Notes: generated by a model not told the origin, from the sequence alone. A stretch of DNA of 64,000 bases from Gemmatimonas sp. (GCF_031426495.1 NZ_JANPLK010000063.1:1-64000); one strand, 5' to 3'. Counted from the first letter of the stretch, positions 15,696 to 28,478 are shown. Translations and numbers: made by a program.

Positions 15696-15943
15696 TACGG
15701 CTGGCGTCCCACCCAGCGGGCGAAGGCAATCACGTCGTCCGCCGGCGGAATCGCGGCTTCGTCCCCATAGGCCGTGTACATGCGCCATTTCACGTAGCTG
15801 GTGGCCGGGAGTGGCAGGAACGGAAACCGCCGAAACCAATGCCGGTGCCGAAACCGCCAGGCAACACGGAGCAAGTCTATGGCCAGAAACGGGTTAGAGA
15901 TCGCGCGCAGCGTCAGCGTCAGGGAAAGTCGGAACCAGTCCAT
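15695..15943 (-). CDS. Small conserved-type protein coupled to queG
   Basis: An 82-residue basic, aromatic-rich protein (RHRHWFRRFPFLPLPATSY, then KWRMYTAYGDEAAIPPADD). I do not recognise a family. Its stop overlaps the queG start (TAATG), which indicates translational coupling, so it was probably the normal upstream neighbour of queG before the array formed. The N-terminus (MDWFRLSLTLTLRAISNPF) is amphipathic rather than a clear signal or TM helix. ATG 15943 is the only start that avoids a poor upstream extension. Confidence 0.7.
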   Translation of the reverse strand: MDWFRLSLTLTLRAISNPFLAIDLLRVAWRFRHRHWFRRFPFLPLPATSYVKWRMYTAYGDEAAIPPADDVIAFARWVGRQP

Positions 15944-16112
15944 CCGTGAAATATAGAGCGTTGCGACTACGGGATGCGCCCCTCCGAAATGGCGCGCGCT
16001 CACAAATGTCGCACCGGTGGTAAAGCGGATCGTCCCCGCGGTCGACACTTCGATTGGACGCCGACACCGGTGCCACCCTCGATGGCTTCTCCTCCCTCTG
16101 CATCGCACCGGA

Positions 16113-19414
<3,302 letters not shown>

Positions 19415-19418
<4 letters not shown>

Positions 19419-21202
19419 CCAGCCTGGAAACGGATCGAGCTGTCGCAAAGGAGCGCGAGTTCATCGCCGATGCGAGGATCCTCGTCATCGATGACGACGC
19501 CGATATTCATGCGTTGATGGTCGCGATGCTCCGGCCGCTGCAAGCCACCATCGTCGGGGCGGCGACGGCGGCGGATGGCCTCGCGGCAGCGCGCACGACA
19601 CTACCCGATCTGATCTTGCTCGACCACGAGCTGCCGGACGCCACCGGTCTCGACGTGTTGCACCAGCTCAGAAGCGAACCGGCGTTGGCGGCTATCCCGG
19701 TCATCGTGGTCACTGGGAGCGAGAGCCGACAGGTGCTCACGGCCTGCTTCGCAGCGGGAGCTGCCGACTATATCCGCAAGCCCTTCTTCGCCGCCGAGCT
19801 TCGTGCGCGCGTGTGCTCGGTGATTGAGCGCCAGCGTATGCTGGCGCAACTCGGCCGCGCCGCGCACATCGATACGCTCACGGGGCTGCCGAACCGTGCC
19901 CTGCTGCACGCCCGGCTGCAGGCCGCCATCGAACACACAGCGCTCGACCCGGCGTACGCATTCGCGGTGATGTTCATCGACTTCGATCGCTTCAAGATCA
20001 TCAACGACAGTCTCGGGCACGATATCGGCGACCTGCTGCTTAGTGAAATTGCGTCGCGCCTGCGGCTGAACTTGCGGGTGAACGACTGCATCACGCGTGA
20101 CACGATCGGATCGACCGTCGCACGGCTGGGCGGTGACGAATTCGTCATCGTGCTCGACGACGTAGCGTCAGCGGACCTGGCGGCCGGCGTGGCCGATCGC
20201 CTGCTCACCGTGCTTGAACAACCGTACTTCCTCAAGTCGCACACGGTACGGTCAAGCGCGAGCATCGGTATTGTGCACAGCTGCGAGGGCTACACGCAGG
20301 CCGATGACATGCTGCGGGACGCCGACATTGCCATGTATGAGGCGAAGAGCCGCGGCAAGGCGTGTCATGCGCTGTTCACGACGAGCATGCGCGACGCCGT
20401 GCGCCACCGTCTCGACATCGAGAACTCGCTGCGCGATGCGATCGCACGCCATGAGCTCTACGTGGTGTATCAGCCGATCATCTCCTTGGAAGACCGGTCG
20501 ATCGAGAGCGTGGAGGCGCTGGTCCGCTGGCGTCATCCGGTGCACGGGATGATTGCCCCGTCCGAGTTTATCCCGGTTGCGGAAGAAACACGGCTGATTC
20601 TACCGCTGTCCGACCAAGTGCTGCGTGAGTCGTGCCGGCAATTCATGGTGTGGCAGCGCGAGGCGCCGGACTTTGCGCCGTCGTATATCAGTGTCAATCT
20701 CTCACGCGTGCAGTTGGCCGATCCGGACCTCGTGCCGCGGACCATGGCGATTCTCCGGGAAACGGGAATCGCCCCGAACCAAGTGCAGCTGGAAGTCACC
20801 GAGTCCCAGCTCATGCAGCATCGCGTCATGGCGGGCGAGTTGCTTGCGGCCTTCAAAGCCGAAGGGATTCGATTGGCGATGGATGACTTCGGGTCGGGCT
20901 ACTCGTCGCTCTCTTGCCTGCAGGAGTATCCGTTCGACGTGCTCAAGGTTGATCGCGCGCTCACGGAGAATGTGAGCCGCGGTCGTGGCTACTCGGCGCT
21001 CTTGCACGCCGTGATCACACTGGCCGAAAATCTCGGTTTGCATGTCGTGGCCGAAGGGATCGAAACCATCGAGCAGCTGGCGTTGCTGCAGGCACTCGGC
21101 TGTCCGGCGGGGCAGGGCTACTTCCTCGCCCGACCCATGGAACCCGCGCAGCTTGCAGGATGGTGGTCAACATTCGTAGGCGAAGCATTCGAGGCCGCAT
21201 GA
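19415..21202 (+). CDS. Response regulator with GGDEF and EAL domains (cyclic di-GMP)
   Basis: A 595-residue protein. The receiver has VIDDDADIHALM, acceptor Asp in LLDHELPDATG and Lys in YIRKPFF. The GGDEF domain has an intact RLGGDEFVIVLDD, so diguanylate cyclase activity is plausible. The EAL domain has ESVEALVRWRHP, the DDFGSGYSSLSCL loop and AEGIET, as in active phosphodiesterases. It can thus probably both make and break c-di-GMP. ATG 19415 overlaps the kinase stop (ATGA), which makes it the likely output of the upstream relay. Its own stop overlaps the HDOD gene in the same way. Confidence 0.92.
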
Positions 21203-22071
21203 CCACGGTGAGTATCAACGACCAGATCGTACACAGTGCGCTGAAGCGGGTGACCACGGTGGCTACGCTGCCGGTGAGCGCAATGCGCATCATGAAGATT
21301 GCCGAGGACCCGACGTCAACCGAAGACGCCTTACTCGAGGTCCTCGAAGGCGACCCGCCGCTCGCCGCGCGCGTGCTGAAGGTCGTGAACTCGGCGTTCT
21401 ACGGACGTCCGCGTCAGGTGGGGTCCACAGCGGCCGCCATGCGATTGCTCGGCGTGAACGCGATCCGCAACGTTGCCCTGGCCGCCAGCCTCAACCGGCT
21501 CTTTCGAGGTGGTCGCACCGTGCCGGGTTTCGAGGCCGATGAATTGTGGACGCACGCGGTCGCGGTTGGAACCGCGGCGCGACGGATTGCCGAACGCTGT
21601 CGTGGCATCCCGCAAGAGGAGGCGATGCTGGCGGGCCTGCTGCACGACATCGGCATACTGGTGGCGATTCAGGCGTCGCCCACGGAATTCGCCTTGCTGA
21701 TCGCGGCGACGTCGCGGGACCCGGCGTTGTCCTTCGCCGAGGCGGAGTCACAGTGGTTGGGTGCCACCCACGAGGCGTTTGGCAAGGCGCTGTGCGAACA
21801 ATGGCGCTTTCCCGACGCGCTCGCGAAAGCGTGCGGGCATCACCACGATCCGATGACGCTCGCGCCGGCCGACCAGCGACTGCCGGCCATCATTCACGTG
21901 GCGGATGTGATTGCCGGCCGGGTGGGCGGTGGGTACACGCGCAGCGTGGGGCGCGACGCGCCGGCTGATGGGGTGTGTGAGCTGCTCGGGCTCGGCACGG
22001 CCGATCTGGCAGACATCGAAGCACAACTCAGCAGTGATGTAGAAAAGACATTGGGACTACTCGCCGCGTGA
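21199..22071 (+). CDS. HDOD domain signalling protein
   Basis: A 290-residue protein of HDOD type: VATLPVSAMRIMKIAEDP at the start, then DPPLAARVLKVVNSAFYGRP, RLLGVNAIRNVALAASL and the HD-like LAGLLHDIGILVAI followed by AFGKALCEQWRFPDALAKACGHHHDP. HDOD proteins lack the full HD metal site and act in regulatory networks, often with c-di-GMP and chemotaxis proteins. It is the third gene of a run that overlaps by 4 bp each, so it should be co-expressed with the kinase and the GGDEF-EAL protein. Confidence 0.88.
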   Translation: MTTVSINDQIVHSALKRVTTVATLPVSAMRIMKIAEDPTSTEDALLEVLEGDPPLAARVLKVVNSAFYGRPRQVGSTAAAMRLLGVNAIRNVALAASLNRLFRGGRTVPGFEADELWTHAVAVGTAARRIAERCRGIPQEEAMLAGLLHDIGILVAIQASPTEFALLIAATSRDPALSFAEAESQWLGATHEAFGKALCEQWRFPDALAKACGHHHDPMTLAPADQRLPAIIHVADVIAGRVGGGYTRSVGRDAPADGVCELLGLGTADLADIEAQLSSDVEKTLGLLAA

Positions 22072-22155
22072 GCGAAAATTCGGCTTGACAGTTCTCTGAA
22101 CGAGTCGCACCATCGCAGGGTCATTTGATCCCCTCGTGTCATGGAGTACACAAGC

Positions 22156-23553
22156 ATGAAGAACCGTTCATTTGCGGTGAAGTCTTCGTTGGCGGCTGCA
22201 GCGATGGCGTTGGCCGCCTGTTCCCCCGAACAGTCCTCGCTGACGTCGCCCGCTGAGGCCTCGCTGGCGGCCGCGCCGCAGGCCTCGATTGCGCGCGCGC
22301 CGGAGTTCGTGCCGGGCGAAGTGATCGTGCGATTCAAGCCCGGTGCGTCGACGGCATCGCGCGGCGAGATCATGCGGTCGGCGAATGCACGGGTCGGCGA
22401 GAAGATCGTGACGGCGGCAATGCGTGGCCGTGGCGACAACGAGGGGATCACGGTGATGCGCACGTCGATGAACGTGCCGGATGCGATCGCGGCGATGCGC
22501 GGACGCGCCGATGTCGAGTATGCCGAGCCAAATTGGATTTACACGACGGACGCCGTGACCGACACGTACTATGCCAACGGATCGCTGTGGGGCATGTATG
22601 GCTCGGGAACCACGCCCTCGAATCAGTTCGGCATTGGCGGCAACTCAGCGTGGGCCGCGGGTGCCAACTGCGGTGATGTGGTGATCGGCATCATCGACGA
22701 AGGCTACATGTACACGCACCCGGAGCTCGCCGGCAACGCGTTCAAGAATCCGGGTGAGATCGCGGCAAATGGCGTCGATGATGACGGCAACGGCTACGTG
22801 GATGACGTGTACGGCTGGGACTTCGCCGGCAACAACAACTCGGTGTTCGACGGCGCCGGAGACGATCACGGCACGCACGTCGCGGGCACGATCGGAGCGG
22901 CCGGAAACGGCACCGGGGTCGTCGGCGTGTGTAGCTCAGTAAAGTTGATGAGCGGCAAGTTTCTTGGCAGCCAAGGGGGCACGACGGCGAACGCGGTCAA
23001 GGCGGTGGATTATTTCACCGATATGAAAGTGCGACATAACCTCAACCTCCCCGCCACCAGCAACTCGTGGGGCGGTGGTGGCTTCTCGCAGACGCTCGCC
23101 GACGCAATCAGTCGCGCAAACACGGCGAACATTTTGTTCGTGGCCGCCGCCGGAAACAGCACGTACAATTGTGATACCTCCACCGCCTGCTATCCGGCCG
23201 AGTACACGAGTGCCAACGTGCTCACCGTGGCGTCGATCACCAGCACGGGCGCGATCAGCTCCTTCTCGAACTACGGCGCGACCACGGTCGACATCGGCGC
23301 GCCGGGCAGCGGTATTTGGTCCACTGTTCCGGTAGCGTCTCGCGGCAAGACAGTTACGGCAGGTTACGCGAGCTACAGCGGGACGTCGATGGCGACGCCG
23401 CACGTGAGTGGTGCCGTGGCATACTACGCGTTTCGTCATCCCGGTTCATCTGCCAGCGACATCAAAACCGCCATCCTCGGTGCGGCTATTCTCACGCCGT
23501 CGCTGAGCGGCAAGGTCGTCACCAACGGCCGCCTGAACGTCGCCGGCTTCTAA
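22156..23553 (+). CDS. Subtilisin-like serine protease (S8), predicted lipoprotein
   Basis: A 465-residue secreted protease. The signal sequence ends in a lipobox (LAAC), so it is probably membrane-anchored. A propeptide (FVPGEVIVRFKPG to VEYAEPNW) precedes the catalytic domain with Asp in GIIDEGYMYTHPEL, His in DDHGTHVAGTIGA, oxyanion Asn in FVAAAGNS and Ser in SGTSMATPHVSGA. The Asp motif reads DEG, not the common DTG, but the triad is complete. ATG 22156 is preceded by GGAG (9 nt); the in-frame ATG at 22141 has no ribosome site. A perfect -35 (TTGACA, 22085-22090) lies upstream, without a convincing -10. Confidence 0.92.
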   Translation: MKNRSFAVKSSLAAAAMALAACSPEQSSLTSPAEASLAAAPQASIARAPEFVPGEVIVRFKPGASTASRGEIMRSANARVGEKIVTAAMRGRGDNEGITVMRTSMNVPDAIAAMRGRADVEYAEPNWIYTTDAVTDTYYANGSLWGMYGSGTTPSNQFGIGGNSAWAAGANCGDVVIGIIDEGYMYTHPELAGNAFKNPGEIAANGVDDDGNGYVDDVYGWDFAGNNNSVFDGAGDDHGTHVAGTIGAAGNGTGVVGVCSSVKLMSGKFLGSQGGTTANAVKAVDYFTDMKVRHNLNLPATSNSWGGGGFSQTLADAISRANTANILFVAAAGNSTYNCDTSTACYPAEYTSANVLTVASITSTGAISSFSNYGATTVDIGAPGSGIWSTVPVASRGKTVTAGYASYSGTSMATPHVSGAVAYYAFRHPGSSASDIKTAILGAAILTPSLSGKVVTNGRLNVAGF

Positions 23554-23568
23554 CCCCTTCCGGCGGGA

Positions 23569-23628
23569 TCGTCGAGGGTCATTAGCTTTCGCGGGTCCTC
23601 AACCCACGATCGCGATGACCCTCGACGA
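23569..23628 (+). promoter_or_regulatory. Inverted repeat covering the MazG-like gene start codon
   Basis: A perfect 14-bp inverted repeat pairs TCGTCGAGGGTCAT (23569-23582) with ATGACCCTCGACGA (23615-23628). The second arm is the first 14 nt of the following coding region, so the start codon would lie in a stem with a 32-nt loop. It may limit translation, or it may be chance. Confidence 0.4.
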
Positions 23629-23941
23629 GTATCAGGAACTCGCCGCCCGCACGCTCGGGCGCGACCGCACGCACGAACAGCAACTCGCCAACGCAGCCCT
23701 CGGCCTCACCGGTGAAGCCGGCGAAGTCGCCGAAGTAATCAAGAAACATCTCTTCCACGCCACGCCGCTCGACCAGGATGCGCTGGCCAAAGAGCTCGGC
23801 GACTGCCTCTGGTACATCGGCGCGTTCGCCATCGTGCTTGGACTCAGCATGGACGACATCGCGCAGCGCAACATCGACAAGCTGCGTAAGCGCTACCCCG
23901 AAGGGTTCGACACCGAGCGTAGTCGCAACCGCACGGACTAG
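23615..23941 (+). CDS. MazG-like nucleotide pyrophosphohydrolase
   Basis: A 108-residue all-alpha NTP-PPase of the MazG/RS21-C6-like type. Metal-binding acidic residues are in GEAGEVAEVIKKH and KELGDCLWYIGA (the E..E and E..D pattern), and a final NIDKLRKRYPEGF block is typical of this subfamily. Such enzymes hydrolyse nucleoside triphosphates to monophosphates and PPi, for house-cleaning or stress response. It stands alone between the protease and a convergent kinase gene. Its start codon lies in a potential 14-bp hairpin. Confidence 0.9.
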   Translation: MTLDEYQELAARTLGRDRTHEQQLANAALGLTGEAGEVAEVIKKHLFHATPLDQDALAKELGDCLWYIGAFAIVLGLSMDDIAQRNIDKLRKRYPEGFDTERSRNRTD

Positions 23942-23962
23942 TGGGCTCAGACCCGGGTGGTC

Positions 23963-25156
23963 TCAGCCCTGGGCGCGAGGCAGGATGACGGTGACAATCG
24001 TGCCGACGTGCGGGGTGCTGCTGATCTCCAGATTGCCCTGCAAGGCGCGGATGCTTCCGTACGCCATGGACAGGCCGAGCCCAAGTCCCGTCGCCATGCC
24101 CTTCGTGCTGAAGAAGGGATCAATAGCGCGCTCGCGCACGTCCTCGGTCATGCCGATGCCGGTGTCACTGACGATGAGCCGAACATGGTCCCTCGCGTCG
24201 AGCGTGCCGGCCGGGACATTCTGCGTTGAGATGGTGATCCGCCCAGCGCGTCCCGACGCGGCCACTGCTTCACTGGCGTTCAGCACGAGACTCGTAAACA
24301 GCTGTTCCATCTGATCACGCGAGGCTGCTACGGGCCAGAGCGCTGGCTCGAGCTGCGTTTCCCATATGGTGTCCGGTGCGAGCGCATGCGTGACGAGCTG
24401 CGCCGAGGACTCGACGACGGTGTTCAGGTCGAGGAGACCGATGCGAACGTGACGCTGGCCGGTGAACGCGAGCAGTTGACGGACAATGCCTGCCATGCGC
24501 GTGGCCGCGCCCGCTGCGCGCCCGAGATCCTCGAGAATGCCGCGAGAAGCCGGAACCGTCTCGAGGGCATCGGCCACCGCAAACTCGATGTGGCCTTGGA
24601 CTACCGTGAGCAGGTTGTTGAACTCGTGCGCCATGCCTGCGGCCATCTGACCCACGGCCTGCATCTTCTGCGCATGGGCGCTGGCGGCCATCGCGTGCAT
24701 CGCCTGTTCGGCATCCGAATGCGCCTTTTTCAGACTGGCCTCGTACTGCTCGCGCTCTCGCACGATCAGCACCGCGACTTCGATCGACTGATCGTCGGGA
24801 TGCTGAACGGCGTTCATCACGACGGGTAGCAAATCACCGTCCAGTCGGCGGAGCAGTACAAACGCACCGTCGATGGTTTTGCCTAGCACCAGCAGCGGAC
24901 GAAGCTGCATCTCGAAAAACAGCTGGCTCGGCGGCGAAAGGATGTCGGACAACGCGATGAAGCGATGGTCGTGCGGGTAACCGAGCCAGCGGCGCAACGT
25001 CAGATTGCTGGATCGCACCGTGCCGTCGGTGGCACAGCGCAAGAGACCGCAGGGGGCACGGTGGTACAGATCCGTTGGCGCCGCCGGAATGTTGACCTGC
25101 ACTTCGGTCCCCGAAGAAGCCGTCACCGGGCTCTGGAAGGCATCGGCACGGGCCAT
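23963..25156 (-). CDS. PAS sensor histidine kinase, partner of an RsbQ-like hydrolase
   Basis: A 397-residue soluble kinase. A PAS-like domain (LYHRAPCGLLRCATDGTVRSSN, then LRRWLGYPHDHRF) is followed by a coiled linker (YEASLKKAHSDAEQAMHA), a HisKA-like segment with AAGMAHEFNNLLTVVQGH, and HATPase (DTGIGM, FFSTKGMATGLGLGLSM). No receiver or TM is present. ATG 25156 lies inside the upstream hydrolase gene (34-bp overlap), preceded by GGAG at about 12 nt; longer starts lie in non-PAS-like sequence. Overlap with an RsbQ-type gene implies that the PAS domain senses the hydrolase or its product, as in RsbQ-RsbP. Confidence 0.88.
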   Translation of the reverse strand: MARADAFQSPVTASSGTEVQVNIPAAPTDLYHRAPCGLLRCATDGTVRSSNLTLRRWLGYPHDHRFIALSDILSPPSQLFFEMQLRPLLVLGKTIDGAFVLLRRLDGDLLPVVMNAVQHPDDQSIEVAVLIVREREQYEASLKKAHSDAEQAMHAMAASAHAQKMQAVGQMAAGMAHEFNNLLTVVQGHIEFAVADALETVPASRGILEDLGRAAGAATRMAGIVRQLLAFTGQRHVRIGLLDLNTVVESSAQLVTHALAPDTIWETQLEPALWPVAASRDQMEQLFTSLVLNASEAVAASGRAGRITISTQNVPAGTLDARDHVRLIVSDTGIGMTEDVRERAIDPFFSTKGMATGLGLGLSMAYGSIRALQGNLEISSTPHVGTIVTVILPRAQG

Positions 25157-25968
25157 GTCGCCGCCGGCTCCGCGAGATAGCGTCGGATCACGGCAATCGT
25201 CTCCGCAGGGTGCGTGAGGTGTGGACAGTGTCCGGTCGCCTCCATCAAGTGCAGCGTTGCCGTCGGCAGACGTTCCGCGAGGTAGCGTCCGACGCGCTCC
25301 GGAGCGATCGCATCGCTGGCACACTGCATGATCAACGTCGGCACCGCCACCGACGGAACGACCCCGCGATAGTCCGAGAGGAACGTCGCTTTGGCAAATT
25401 GTCGCGCGATGACGGGGTCCGTGGCACAGAAACTCTCCTGCAATTCAGCGACGTCCTCGGCCGGATTGTCAGCGCCGCCGATCATGGGGGCGAGCGTTCC
25501 GGCCCAACTGAAATAGTTCTTCTCCATCATGTCGAGCAGACCAAGAAGATCGGCTCGCTCGAATCCTCCCTGGTATGGTCCGTCGTTCAGATAGCACGGC
25601 GTCGGTCCGATCAGGACCAGGCGGGAGAAGCGGGCGGGCTCGCGAATGGCCGCCAACATTCCCACGGTTGCGCTCACCGAATGTCCAACGAACACGACAT
25701 CCTGAAGGTCCAGCGCGGCACAGATCTCGAGCACATCGCTTGCATAGCCGTCGAGCGACGCGTGTCGCTCGGCCGAGTAGGCGCTGAGGTCAGACCTGCC
25801 AGCGCCGATGTGATCGAACAGAACAACCTTGTAGTCGTCCGTAAATGCGGGGACGATGCGGCGCCACATTGCCTGATCGCAGCCGAAGCCGTGCGCCAGC
25901 AGAAGAGGCACCGATCCGTGTCCAACGACCTGGACGTTGTTGCGGCGACGAATATCAGGGTGTGGCAT
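25123..25968 (-). CDS. RsbQ-like alpha/beta hydrolase
   Basis: A 281-residue alpha/beta hydrolase that follows RsbQ closely: the N-terminal NNVQVVGHGSVPLLLAHGFG, the nucleophile elbow GHSVSATVG, acid Asp in CASDAIAP and His in TGHCPHLTHP. RsbQ of Bacillus is required with the PAS phosphatase RsbP to sense energy stress; homologs KAI2 and D14 in plants bind small butenolides. Here the partner is a PAS kinase that overlaps it, so it probably supplies or detects a small hydrophobic signal. The start at 25968 is the first ATG and matches the family. Confidence 0.9.
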   Translation of the reverse strand: MPHPDIRRRNNVQVVGHGSVPLLLAHGFGCDQAMWRRIVPAFTDDYKVVLFDHIGAGRSDLSAYSAERHASLDGYASDVLEICAALDLQDVVFVGHSVSATVGMLAAIREPARFSRLVLIGPTPCYLNDGPYQGGFERADLLGLLDMMEKNYFSWAGTLAPMIGGADNPAEDVAELQESFCATDPVIARQFAKATFLSDYRGVVPSVAVPTLIMQCASDAIAPERVGRYLAERLPTATLHLMEATGHCPHLTHPAETIAVIRRYLAEPAATWPVPMPSRAR

Positions 25969-26065
25969 TAGGGGCCAGGGCGCGGGTTATGTGAACGTGG
26001 CGCCGGTGTTTGAGGAACAGCGTGGTCGCGTTCGCTCGCACGTGCGAGTGCACGGCAGGAGGGCG

Positions 26066-27505
26066 CTAGCGAAAAAAGGAGCGCCCATCAAACATAACAT
26101 CGGTCGTCACCCCCAGCAGATCCAATGCACTCGGCACCACGTCGGTGGTACGCTGCGGCAGGCGCGTCACCGGCCCATCAAGCAGCAGCGGCACCAGCAT
26201 CTGCTCGCGCAGCAGGGCGCCATGCGTGGACACATGCGGCGTCGGCTCGTAGCGGGAGCGCAGGTCCCAGCCACTGGCGGCGGACACGACGATGTCACCC
26301 GCCCTTGGCGACGGGACCAGTGTGGAAAGTTGCACGAGGGCATCGGCGTAGGGCGACGCGGCGCCAGCCAACCATGCATCATTCGCGTCGAGCTCTGGTA
26401 GCGAGCCGCCAAGCTGCAACGGATCACCGTCGATCGGTGCATAGCTCCAGCGCGCGTCGTGCCCCGCATGCGAGCGCACAATGTCGGCCACGCCATCGCG
26501 CTGATGAAACACGCGAACGGTATCCGCACCCATCGCCACCGCCAGCAAGCCAGTGGACGGCCGATCGAGCATTGCGTCGAGGGTTGTCTGCCAACGTGTC
26601 GTCAGCGAAGGCCACCACGCGCGTAACCGGCGCGCCGGCTCGAGATACACGTGCCCCATCGCGTTACCGCCGACCATGAGTGCGACATCCGCTCCGCGCG
26701 TACCAAGCTTCGGATGGGCGAGCACCTGATGTCCGCGTCCTGACAACCAACCGTGCAGGTCGTCATGCTCGGAGACGGGCGCATGGCCGTGGTCGCCCAC
26801 GACCCAGATGCGTAGCCCATCGGCCCATCCGCCGGCCGTCGCGATGACCTGAGCACGCGTGATCGCCGCGTCGACATCACCGATGGCCGTACGCACCACG
26901 GCAGAGTCACTGCCGAACGCATGCGAGAGCTTGTCGGGGCTCAGGATGCCGAGCATGGACAGGAGCGGGCGCGTCCGCGTGAAACGGCGAAAGAATTCGC
27001 GCACGGCGGCTTGCTCTACGCGACGCCACGCGTGTGCATCACCGCGGAAGTGCGCCCAGCCAGCGCGTAGCGACCAGCCTATGCCGCGGCCGACGCGACC
27101 GTGTGTGGCGCCGCGCGCGATCATCATCAGCCCGGCCAGCGACGGTTGCACCAGATCATACAGCGTCGGACTGCGTGGATCGAGATCGCCGTCCACATGC
27201 CAGATGTCGATACCCGAATAGCTGCGCGCCTGCGCATGCGACCAGGGCAACGAACGTGCCCGGTCGAACCAGCGCAGGCCCGGCATACCCACCGACGCCG
27301 GATGCCGGCCCATGACGAACGGGGCATACGCGGGACCGGTGACGGACGGGAAGGACGTGCTGACTGTATGCAGCGCTCCCCGCTCGCGTAAACGCGACAT
27401 CGCCGGGAGATTGCCACGATCCATTTCGTCGGCGAGGACGTCCGGGCGCACGCCGTCGGCCACGACCAACAGCAGTCGCGTGGTCACGGTGGTATCATCA
27501 GACAT
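26066..27505 (-). CDS. Alkaline phosphatase-fold phosphodiesterase/nucleotide pyrophosphatase family protein
   Basis: A 479-residue protein of the type I phosphodiesterase/nucleotide pyrophosphatase fold. The first metal Asp is in VVADGVRPD, the nucleophile Thr in SFPSVTGPAYAP, further metal ligands lie in GDHGHAPVSEHDD, and a late STHGALLREQMLVPLLL segment holds the last His. There is no signal peptide or lipobox, so it seems cytoplasmic, unlike many relatives. Substrate is unknown: phosphodiesters, nucleotide sugars or lipid head groups are possible. Met 27505 was preferred over the upstream ATG because the latter overlaps the divergent gene's start. Confidence 0.8.
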   Translation of the reverse strand: MSDDTTVTTRLLLVVADGVRPDVLADEMDRGNLPAMSRLRERGALHTVSTSFPSVTGPAYAPFVMGRHPASVGMPGLRWFDRARSLPWSHAQARSYSGIDIWHVDGDLDPRSPTLYDLVQPSLAGLMMIARGATHGRVGRGIGWSLRAGWAHFRGDAHAWRRVEQAAVREFFRRFTRTRPLLSMLGILSPDKLSHAFGSDSAVVRTAIGDVDAAITRAQVIATAGGWADGLRIWVVGDHGHAPVSEHDDLHGWLSGRGHQVLAHPKLGTRGADVALMVGGNAMGHVYLEPARRLRAWWPSLTTRWQTTLDAMLDRPSTGLLAVAMGADTVRVFHQRDGVADIVRSHAGHDARWSYAPIDGDPLQLGGSLPELDANDAWLAGAASPYADALVQLSTLVPSPRAGDIVVSAASGWDLRSRYEPTPHVSTHGALLREQMLVPLLLDGPVTRLPQRTTDVVPSALDLLGVTTDVMFDGRSFFR

Positions 27506-27533
27506 CAGTCCTGCCAACTTCCACGTGCTCCTC

Positions 27534-28472
27534 ATGGCAAAATCGCGTCAATCACAGCCTCGAACAGCAACCGGCAAGAAGGCCTCCGCCGTCACCCGCG
27601 CGCAAGCCGAGCAGGAATCGCGCGACGGCCTCGTGGAACGTACCGAGGAAGGACATCGAAAGGCGGGCCGTGAGCCGAGCGCCGAAGCGCCCCTGGTATC
27701 CAGCGGTGCGCGCGCCGTTCGTCGCCCAGAACAGCGCCTGATCGATCAGGATATCCGTGATCGACCAATGCTTACGGAAGACGAGAAGTTGCTGCAGAGT
27801 CCGAAAGACGACATGGGCGCGTTCACGCGCTCCGATCCGTGGCGGGTCATGCGGATTACGTCGGAGTTCGTGGAAGGCTTCGATGCGCTGTCCGAGGTCC
27901 ACAAGGGCGTGACGATCTTCGGGTCGGCGCGCACCGGGCCGGACGATCCGCAGTATGTCGCGGCGCAGGAAACGGCACGGTTGCTCGCGGTGCAGGGATT
28001 TTCGATTATCACCGGCGCCGGGCCTGGCATTATGGAGGCCGCCAACAAAGGCGCCAAGCAGGGCGGCGGTCACTCGGTAGGCTGCAACATCGAATTGCCC
28101 TTCGAACAGGGCGCCAATCCCTATGTCGACACGTTGGTGAACTTTCGCTACTTCTTCGTGCGAAAGACGATGTTCATCAAGTATTCGAATGCGTTCATCA
28201 TCTTTCCCGGTGGCTTCGGCACGCTCGACGAACTGTTCGAAGCGTTGACGCTCATTCAGACCGGCAAGATCTATCAGTTCCCGGTCATTCTATTCGGTCG
28301 GCACTATTGGGCCGGACTGGTTCGATGGATCACGTCACGCTTGGTCGGCGAAGGGAAGATCTCGCCCGGGGACCTCGATCTGCTGCTCCTCACTGATGAT
28401 CCGGCGGAAGCCGCGCAGGCCGTGATTGACGCCCACGAGGCGCAGACGGCTGCCAAAAACGCGGAGAATTAA
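27534..28472 (+). CDS. LOG-family (TIGR00730) nucleotide phosphoribohydrolase
   Basis: A 312-residue protein with a basic, low-complexity N-terminus of about 70 residues and a LOG domain: VTIFGSARTGPDD, IITGAGPGIMEAANKGA and PGGFGTLDELFEALTL (the PGGxGTxxE site). Members split adenosine monophosphate or cytokinin nucleotides into base and ribose 5-phosphate. The longer N-terminus makes it resemble the Rv1205-unlike 'PpnN/YgdH-like' larger group only in size; the domain is of the short type. It is divergent from the phosphodiesterase gene, with 28 bp between starts. Confidence 0.88.
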   Translation: MAKSRQSQPRTATGKKASAVTRAQAEQESRDGLVERTEEGHRKAGREPSAEAPLVSSGARAVRRPEQRLIDQDIRDRPMLTEDEKLLQSPKDDMGAFTRSDPWRVMRITSEFVEGFDALSEVHKGVTIFGSARTGPDDPQYVAAQETARLLAVQGFSIITGAGPGIMEAANKGAKQGGGHSVGCNIELPFEQGANPYVDTLVNFRYFFVRKTMFIKYSNAFIIFPGGFGTLDELFEALTLIQTGKIYQFPVILFGRHYWAGLVRWITSRLVGEGKISPGDLDLLLLTDDPAEAAQAVIDAHEAQTAAKNAEN

Positions 28473-28478
28473 AGCCGA

